Assembly: GCA_018398815.1 (NCBI GenBank)
Contig: CM031596.1
Span: 65,536,654-65,600,653 of the forward strand
Direction of reading: 5' to 3'
DNA: 64,000 nucleotides
Origin: Conus ventricosus
Taxonomy: Eukaryota > Mollusca > Gastropoda > Neogastropoda > Conidae
Of this stretch, positions 57,249-64,000 are shown in pieces. The translations under genes and the position numbers were made by a program. The first letter of the stretch is position 1. Every line of letters starts with the position of its first letter. The notes under the pieces are model-generated. The model saw only the letters and a list, made by a program, of their open reading frames with translations. It had not been told where the DNA came from and ran no database searches.

Positions 57249-58439
57249 ATGGATGAAGATTTTGACCCGATTGATCCTGTTGAAGAAGAAGATGAAACAG
57301 AACTGGGCCCTTCATTGCAAGAAGAGCTTGAAGGAGCAGGTTCTTTACTCCCTAGACAACGTCAAGAACTATTGCGAGAAAGAATTCAATCATTCTATAG
57401 AAGCTTAGGACGAGAGCTGCCAGGCGTGCTTGATCCTAACGATTTTGAGGAAGATGGCGGGCATTTGTATATAAAAACTGGTGCTGGAGAGCGCGCAAAG
57501 GTTACTTCAACGCAAAACCCAAACAAGTTTTAAAACTAAGCACAATAAGGCGAAAAATCCCTATTGCTAAGGCAGAACAATTAAACCTTTTAGAACTTAG
57601 AGCCGAAGCCGTTAGTCATTTACAGAACTTGGAGCGGGGCTGCCAACACAATCTAAAATACAAAACATACCTCTTCAAGATTTAAATCAAACAGCAGATG
57701 AACTAATAGCAGAAATTGAAACGAGCTTAAGTGAGGAGACAATCAGAAAAACATTAGCAACAATTGATGATCCTCCATTGCCTATGCGTGACTCCGAGGT
57801 ATCAAGAGCGCTTTTACGACAATAAGAGAAGAACTAATGCTCGGCACAGCAAAACTTAGTAAGCTAGATAGAGAGATAGAAGAAGAAAAAAATAAGCTGG
57901 CTGATAACAATTTAGGGCGAGAAGAAAAGGCTAGAATACAGCAGAAAATACAGGAGTTAATGGTGTGAAAGGGAACGGCAGTTAAGCGCGATTTCTATTC
58001 TCAGAGGAAATCTAGAATCTCAAACAACCAGGTTCAAAGAAAAATATAAACAGAATACTTCATGAAAACACTACGCTGGCAGAAAGAATAAGGATTCTGT
58101 TTAGAGAAGGGGATTACAGTAGTTAGTATATTAACGGCTGTTGGGTTTGCTATCTCTACACTCGTTTATGCTTTAACCGGCAGTGCGCCAACAGGGCCAG
58201 TAGCTCCTCCAACACCTCAGCCTGGTAAAAGTTGGATTAGAAAACAATTGCATCATCTAGCAAACCTATTAAAGAAGTTAGCTGCCAAAGCGCTTGATGC
58301 TCTGCCTGGCATAATAGGCAGTGTTGTTAGTTGGGTTTTGTCTACTATAGGCAAAGTTGCTGGTTATATGGCTGACCATCTGTGGACGTTAGGGGTGCTA
58401 GCTGCTGGATTAATTTTTAGTGAAATAAAGTATGGCTAA
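57249..58439 (+). pseudogene. conserved long Polinton protein (coiled coil plus membrane segments), frame-broken
   Basis: Starts MDEDFDPIDPVEEEDETELG (acidic), then RERIQSFYRSLGRELPGVL. The downstream frames hold DDPPLPMRDSE-like, IEEEKNKLADNN-like and HENTTLAERIRI-like pieces. A hydrophobic segment (SILTAVGFAIST region near 58,110-58,170), a Pro-rich linker and an amphipathic C-terminal part follow: LHHLANLLKKLAAKALDALP, then GIIGSVVSWVLSTIGK and DHLWTLGVLAAGLIF. This order is that of a conserved Polinton protein of about 400 aa that I know only as uncharacterised. At least four frame changes lie between 57,535 and 58,250. Its stop overlaps the convergent gene by 30 bp. Confidence 0.75.
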
Positions 58440-59619
58440 TCCAGTAAAAGTTAAAAATACGACAAGGGCTGTCTTTTCGCTAGTATGACTGTCAGTGTAA
58501 GGTACATTAACAGGTGGAGTGCTTTCTGGGTTGCTTTCTGGCTGTGGGGTGTTTATAACTGGATCGCTTTCTTTTAGGGTAGGTACTTTCTTTAAAATGG
58601 ATGGAGCAGGCCTTGTGTTTAACCATTTATTGCGTCCTAAGTCTTGGTCGTCTCCAGCTATGAGGATTTCATTGTTATAATTCTGTATCATGCCAATCTG
58701 TAGTCTAAGGTCAGAGGGCAGCATGTATAATCCACAACCCACAACAAAATCAACCTTTGACCTAGCATGTGCAAGAACGTCTTGATACCTTTGTATGCTG
58801 GCAGGCAAATCAACAGCAGAGTTAATAGCATCTTCTAAATTAGCTAGAAATTGTTTTCTAGCATCAAAGCCTGTAGATTGATCTACTATGCTAGACTTGG
58901 TCTGTGCTTGCGCCCCTAATAGACACCAAACGTATGTCCTTATGGAGTCATTAAGTCTTTGCACTCCTGGCATTGTTAGGCCTTTACTTTTATCTAAGAT
59001 AAATGTTGTCCAGGCATTGGGGTGTTTTTGTTCTATGGACCCCAATCGAACTTGTGTGTTTAGTTGAAAAGAGGTGTGGCCGGGCCAGTAGTCATAATTA
59101 TATTCTCTTTTTGTGCCCCACAAATACAATGTGCCTAACCCATGATTGCGGTCTAACTTTTGTCTAAAATCAGTTGAAGGATTAATGTTAAATTCGTTGC
59201 AGATTCTTTGGGCTGTTAAATGGATAAAACGCGTTGTCGTTAGGGAGGGGCACTTTTAGTTCAGTTAGTATTCGTCTGTACTGGTAATAAACATGAAAGT
59301 TATATACTGACCTTACTAAAAGATTAGGATGGTTTAAATGGTTTGCATATGAAACACCACAGCCAGTAGTTGCGCAGTAAATGGCAAAATTTAACTGATT
59401 CTGGAAAAAAGCCATGGGGTGGGATGACCATGCTGATGGCACTCTATCATTCTTTATTGCCGGATTTAAATATCTAGTTAGCGGGTTTACAAGTCTGACT
59501 TGGAAGCCGTATGATCCATCTACTGCAATGGTTAAATTGCTGAAGTCTAAAGATTTGGGGTTAATAAAACGCTCCTACATTGTAAGTAACATGTTCAATA
59601 TATTGAAAAGCTACCATTT
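58410..59619 (-). pseudogene. conserved Polinton virion-type protein, about 400 aa, frame-broken
   Basis: Starts MVAFQYIEHVTYNVGAFY. Later pieces are PSAWSSHPMAFFQNQLNFAI, YCATTGCGVSY, VYYQYRRILTELKVPLP, AWTTFILDKSKGLTMPGVQR, LNDSIRTYVWCLLGAQAQTK and FLANLEDAINSAVDLPASIQ, SKVDFVVGCGLYMLPSDL. A Pro/Ser-rich spacer and a C-terminal membrane segment (TALVVFLTFTGLAILYFT) end it. The (P)SAWSSHP...FQNQLNFA and LNDSIRTYVW..LGAQAQT blocks are strongly conserved in animal Polintons. I know of no assigned function. Frame changes near 59,570 and 59,190. The last 30 bp overlap the convergent gene. Confidence 0.85.
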
Positions 59620-59663
59620 TTAAATTAGTTTTTTAAAGGGTTTTTAAAATAGTTATAAAAAAG

Positions 59664-60418
59664 ATGTACATCTATATAACCAAACAAAACGAGCGTGTGT
59701 TCTTAACGTACCCAATTGAAAATAGACGCGGCGATTGTAGGGTCGCCCTTAAAGAAATTGGGTTTAAAGTAAAATGGATTAACATATCTGAAAAAGCTAA
59801 GAATAACTGGGCGAATATTAAGGACGGGCAAGGCAAGCTATTAAAACGTTTAAAAATACCCGATGGTTACTACAACTTTTGTTCTTTAAGAGAAGTATTT
59901 AGCAATTTTAACATTATGTTAAAATTAATGAAGCAAATCTTATAATTACTATGATTTTCAAGAACTTAAAGAAGAAAGGGAGTACGTTTTTCCTAAAAGC
60001 CTTGCTCAAATTTTGGGCTTTTATGATAGCGGTGAAACATATCATATTAAAACGCACATGTACTTAGAAAGCGGACTTTATGAGTATGTAGGCAGTAGAC
60101 CATCCGATTTTCTCGTAAACTCAGTTTTGTATGTCCATTTACAACAGTTAAAAACAGATACTAATTTGTTTAATGGCTATCCATCTACACTTCTAAGAGT
60201 GCTGCATCCAGTTAATGCGGGGTTTTGCGGATTATCAGCTATACAGGTTTGGTGGAGACAGTGAATTTAAAGACTTAATTGAGGGCTCTTTGAATTCATT
60301 GGATGTAAAAATAAATAACCAAAATGGAGAGCCAGTTGTTTGTTCTAATTTATCGATAGTGCTTGAGGTGGAGGAGCATATTGGAAGAGTAAGAAGGACT
60401 CAGTCCCGCGGGCGTTGA
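59664..60418 (+). pseudogene. probable Polinton minor capsid (penton-type) protein, frame-broken
   Basis: MYIYITKQNERVFLTYPIEN opens a beta-rich protein. Next come a CRVALKEIGFK strand, a KIPDGYYNFCSLREV segment and, in the next frame, SLAQILGFYDSGETY and FLVNSVLYVHLQQLK. LLRVLHPVN follows, and the last frame gives LNSLDVKINNQNGEPV and NLSIVLEV. A start (M)(Y/F)(I/L)Y, a ..LA.ILGF motif, an LY(V).. strand before LLR(V)V, and a final ..(I/V).(I/V)...(D/N)..G.PV pattern are what I expect of the single-jelly-roll minor capsid protein of Polintons. Two frame changes (near 59,940 and 60,250). The stop codon touches the right terminal repeat. Confidence 0.6.
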
Positions 60419-60665
60419 TTTTTATGTCCTTGGAGAGAATGTAAATATGCGGGGTCACGATCACCCTATCTTATCTAGCACGTAAGCCCCCCGTTTTTAA
60501 AACAACGATTGCGTCGATTTTAGAGGTTTTGGGTGTTAATTTTTTTGTGAAACAGGTGTTAAAATTGGCCAAAACTGACATGAGATGGACGTGATTTGGA
60601 TGTAAAAAGGGGGTTTTCGTGCAAAATAAGGTGGGTGGTCTTGACCCCGCATATTTACATTCTCT
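60418..60665 (-). repeat. Polinton terminal inverted repeat, right
   Basis: Inverted copy of 44,471-44,720. The inner 24-bp motif (AGAGAATGTAAATATGCGGG..., from 60,432) and the outer one (ending CATTCTCT at 60,665) bracket the repeat as on the left side. The differences from the left copy are one-base changes in G, C and A runs. Confidence 0.96.
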
Positions 60666-60670
60666 CTTGT
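60666..60670. repeat. target-site duplication, right (CTTGT)
   Basis: Matches 44,466-44,470. It directly continues into CTTCAGATTACC, the rest of the minisatellite unit that was split by the insertion. Confidence 0.7.
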
Positions 60671-61175
60671 CTTCAGATTACCTGCCTGTTCCTGACATGT
60701 TTTCAGATGACCCACCTGTTCCTGACTTGTCTTCAGATGACTTACTGTTCCTGACTTGTCTTCAGATGACTTACCTGTTCCTGACTTGCTTTCAGATGAC
60801 TTACCTGTTCCTGACATGTTTCAGACGACCTACCTGTTCCTGACCTGTCTTCAGATGACCTACCTGTCCCTGACTTGTCTTCAGATGAACTACCTGTCCC
60901 TGCTTTGTCTTCAGATAACATATCTGTCCCTGACTTGTCATCAAAATGTCTACCTTTCGCTAATTGGTATTCAGATGAACTACCTGTTCCTGACTTATCT
61001 TCAGATGACTTACCTGTCCCTGACTTTTCTTCATATGACCTGCCTGTCCCCGACTTGTCTCCAGATGACCTACTTGTTCCTGACTTGTCTCCAGATGACC
61101 TACCTGCCGCTGACTTGTCTCCAGATGACCTACCTTTCCCTAATTGGTCTTCAGAATACCTCCTTGCAGTATCTT
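60666..61175. repeat. 30-bp minisatellite, right part
   Basis: About 17 copies of CTTGTCTTCAGATGACCTAC plus CTGTCCCTGA with moderate divergence, some units 29 bp. Continuation of 44,137-44,470. Confidence 0.95.
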
Positions 61176-62780
61176 TGCACCGAAATCATTGTATTCCACT
61201 TGACTATTCTGAATTTTCTGACCGTCGTATACTGGTCACGCAATTGTTTGGACCTATTGTGTTATATCTTATTGAGTAGACTATTCCCCCCAATTTATAG
61301 CTAGCTGATGAATTTGGTGTTTGATTTTATATCAACACATGGTGCAGAAATGTGCCATAATCATTTCTCTTTTAAATCAGTTTCAATTGCCATGTGTTAA
61401 ATCTCAGCACAACCCTTACTATGTGCGCTTAATGAATCAGTTTTAAGCGGTTTCAGTCAATGCGCTTAATGAATCAGTTTTAAGCGGTTTCAGTCAATCA
61501 CTCGGCATTTGTACGGTCTGACACTTACCTTCTGTGCACTGATGACAGATCAGTTTTGGTAGAGCAGACCTGAGAAAATGGCTCCATGCATTCTTGCGCG
61601 TATGTGCGTGCATACGTGCGTGCGTGTGTGTGTGTATGTGTGTGTGTGTAGTAGAGAGAGAGAGAGAGAGGAAGAAATTCTTAATTCACAGAATACATTC
61701 ACTCCTTGCCTTGGACAGGACTTGCATTAGAGAAAAAATATGTTAAGAATTGTAGGTAATCCAAGGACAATATACTGCCAACAGCAAGAAGGAGCAAAGG
61801 AGGAAGGGAGGGAGATGTACGGTAGAGAAAGAAGAGGAGGGGAGGGACACAGGTGGAAAGGGGTTTGTTCACAGAGAAAAATACGGCACCAAGTTCAAAG
61901 ACCTTTTGAGGAGGCAGATCCACTCTATGTCAAAAAGGCCTATTGTCACATATTCATATTTATTATTATATGAATGAAGCCGTTAAAGACCAGATATTGA
62001 CTTACTAACATAGTCTCCGTATCCACTAGACAGCACAGCCAGCCATCAACAAAAATGTTTTAATTCCTTCTACGTACTCGACTGTAAGCTGTCCTTTTTG
62101 CCTCTGCCGAGTTGGTTCCCTTCCTTTTTTTCCCTCTGCCTCTCCGTCACCTATCCAGCCCCACTTCCTCCAAACGATCCGTGTGGTCGTGCCGAACTAG
62201 TCGCTGCAACTCCAGGTATCAACAAACTGTGTAACTCCAGTTGATGTTTAGTTTCAGTTTCATCAAGGAGGTGTCACTGCACGTGAACTTTCCTATATAA
62301 CCTATAGCACATCTGCATAGCACAAGACCACACTGAGTGGAATTTGCAGCTGGTGGATAAATGAGTAAGATGACTAAACAGATGTCTGATCAATGCATTA
62401 GCTCAATACACTGGTCAGATCTTGGGAAGCTTTCAAGGAAGAGATCATAGGACCAATAATCCACAAAGGCTTTTTTTTTTTAATCAACAGATAAGACACT
62501 ACACTATCTGTTGTTACTGGCGTCGTTAAGACCGTTCATCAGGTCAATAAAGACAGTGCAGACAGGAGTGTCACTTCTTTTTCTGAAACCATACTGCCAG
62601 GAATCAGGAGGGGGGGGGGGGGGGCGTGGAGGAGAGAGGATGGGGATTAGAGGTGGATGGTATATGTATCAAGTATGCTTACTGGCTACGTATCGTCTTA
62701 GATTGCCATGAAATTTTGTCGGCTTGTCTATTAAATCCAGTTTATTCCCGATCTATTATTGTGTTATTTGAATTAACATG
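61176..62780. other. non-coding stretch
   Basis: No gene recognised. A 37-bp direct duplication containing GCGCTTAATGAATCAGTTTT lies at 61,424-61,497. GT and GA runs lie at 61,595-61,670, and a G-tract at 62,611-62,624. Confidence 0.65.
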
Positions 62781-62787
62781 TAGTAGA

Positions 62788-62789
<2 letters not shown>

Positions 62790-62860
<71 letters not shown>
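62790..62860. repeat. (CT)n microsatellite
   Basis: CT run of about 35 units with one interruption. Confidence 0.97.
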
Positions 62861-62865
<5 letters not shown>

Positions 62866-63018
62866 CTTTCTGAAACCAAATAAGTTTCAGTTGTACACTT
62901 CATTTGAATTCCTGGCTCACATTCGTTTTCCACTCTCGTTAACGATCATATTTTAATCCATTTCAAAACTCTTTTGTATGTGGTTCACCTTACAATGGAC
63001 ACCGTTCATGGTTTCAAT

Positions 63019-63020
<2 letters not shown>

Positions 63021-63075
<55 letters not shown>

Positions 63076-63110
63076 GTGTGTGTGTGCGTGCATGCGTGTG
63101 TGTGTGATAT
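63021..63110. repeat. (GT)n microsatellite
   Basis: GT run with a TTGT and GCGTGCATGC interruption near the end. Confidence 0.97.
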
Positions 63111-63249
63111 ACCTCAACCACCTGTGCATTGATCATGTACTGGTGTCGGTGTAGGCATGCAGCAGGTGTCAAAGTCGTGCGACATGTTTGGTTGAAAAAC
63201 ATGTGTATCCCTTATGTACAAGATAGACACATATACAGCCTGTCGGCGT

Positions 63250-63706
<457 letters not shown>

Positions 63707-63916
63707 GGGGGCCTTGCACATAGCACTTTGTCTCCAATCTCATGAGAAGCACGTAAAGACTGTGTGTACCTTTACAGTTGTCATGTTACTGAGCATGTCG
63801 GAGGGGAGGGGGAGTTGGAAGGTACTGGGGGAAGGGAGGAAGGTCACAGGCTACAACGGAGAGAACGACAACAATTTTTGACGTACTGTCTCTGAATTCA
63901 CACAGTTCAGGCAATA

Positions 63917-63975
63917 GTAATGGTAATGTTGCTAAAAGGCCAGCCAACTGCAAAGGGGCCATATCAGGGCTGTCA
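63917..63975. repeat. short dispersed motif, copy 3 of 3
   Basis: GGTAATGTTGCT..AGGCCAGCCAACTGCAAAGGGGCCATATCAGG aligns with 40,988-41,045 and, over its first half, with 35,527-35,562. Probably an end of an uncharacterised interspersed repeat. Reaches close to the window edge. Confidence 0.55.
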
Positions 63976-64000
63976 CTGCGTTGAAGTTAACTCAAAAGTC

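Larger units (their letters stand above)
44471..60665. mobile_element. Polinton/Maverick element (virus-like DNA transposon), 16.2 kb
   Basis: Bounded by inverted repeats of about 250 bp with 5'-AG...CT-3' ends, the usual Polinton termini. Inside are the diagnostic genes: retroviral-type integrase, protein-primed DNA polymerase B, A32/FtsK-type packaging ATPase, double-jelly-roll major capsid protein and a probable minor capsid protein. Several conserved accessory proteins accompany them. Without the nested Tc1-like element it would be 14.7 kb, at the low end of the family. Gene blocks run on both strands. Most large genes carry frame breaks and no protease was found, so this copy is not expected to be autonomous unless the breaks are sequence errors. 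Confidence 0.96.

Noticed and set aside
60619..61304. 182-aa and 134-aa repetitive open frames
   Set aside because: Translation of the 30-bp minisatellite in two frames at once. Not a gene.

Overview
The window looks like nuclear DNA of a marine invertebrate, most likely a mollusc. It has spliced metazoan genes with GT/AG introns, tRNA-derived SINEs, very abundant (GT)n/(CA)n microsatellites, poly-G/C tracts and several minisatellites. The mollusc assignment is inferred from the general style of the repeats and is not proven. No bacterial genes, rRNA or CRISPR arrays are visible.

Layout. (1) 1-3,989: repeat-rich DNA with a SINE fragment, a dead non-LTR retrotransposon fragment and a 26-bp minisatellite. 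(2) 11,521-32,650, minus strand: a six-exon KCTD2/5/17-type BTB gene. Its introns hold a full SINE with an 11-bp target duplication, 35/39-bp and 62-bp minisatellites, long GT blocks, a near-perfect 103-bp palindrome and a possible plus-strand transposon-derived gene. (3) 32,857-41,538, plus strand: ATP synthase subunit d (ATP5PD), head to head with the KCTD gene across 206 bp. From memory, the same pair lies head to head in human (ATP5PD/KCTD2). (4) 42.1-42.6 kb: a 95-bp tandem array. (5) 44,471-60,665: a 16.2-kb Polinton/Maverick element. It has about 250-bp terminal inverted repeats, lies inside a 30-bp minisatellite and is flanked by CTTGT on both sides. (6) 60,666-64,000: the rest of the minisatellite, then low-complexity DNA.

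The Polinton carries a retroviral-type integrase, protein-primed DNA polymerase B, A32/FtsK-like packaging ATPase, double-jelly-roll major capsid protein, a probable minor capsid protein, two long conserved Polinton virion-type proteins and a cluster of small membrane proteins. A 1.47-kb Tc1-like transposon is nested in its integrase gene. Most of the large genes are frame-broken and the ATPase lacks an internal block. I could not find the usual adenovirus-type protease. Short proteins of 87, 172, 147 and 141 aa are intact.

The host KCTD exons also contain apparent single-base frame errors. Some of the Polinton frameshifts may therefore be consensus errors of the assembly rather than true decay. 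The Tc1 insertion and the ATPase deletion cannot be explained that way.
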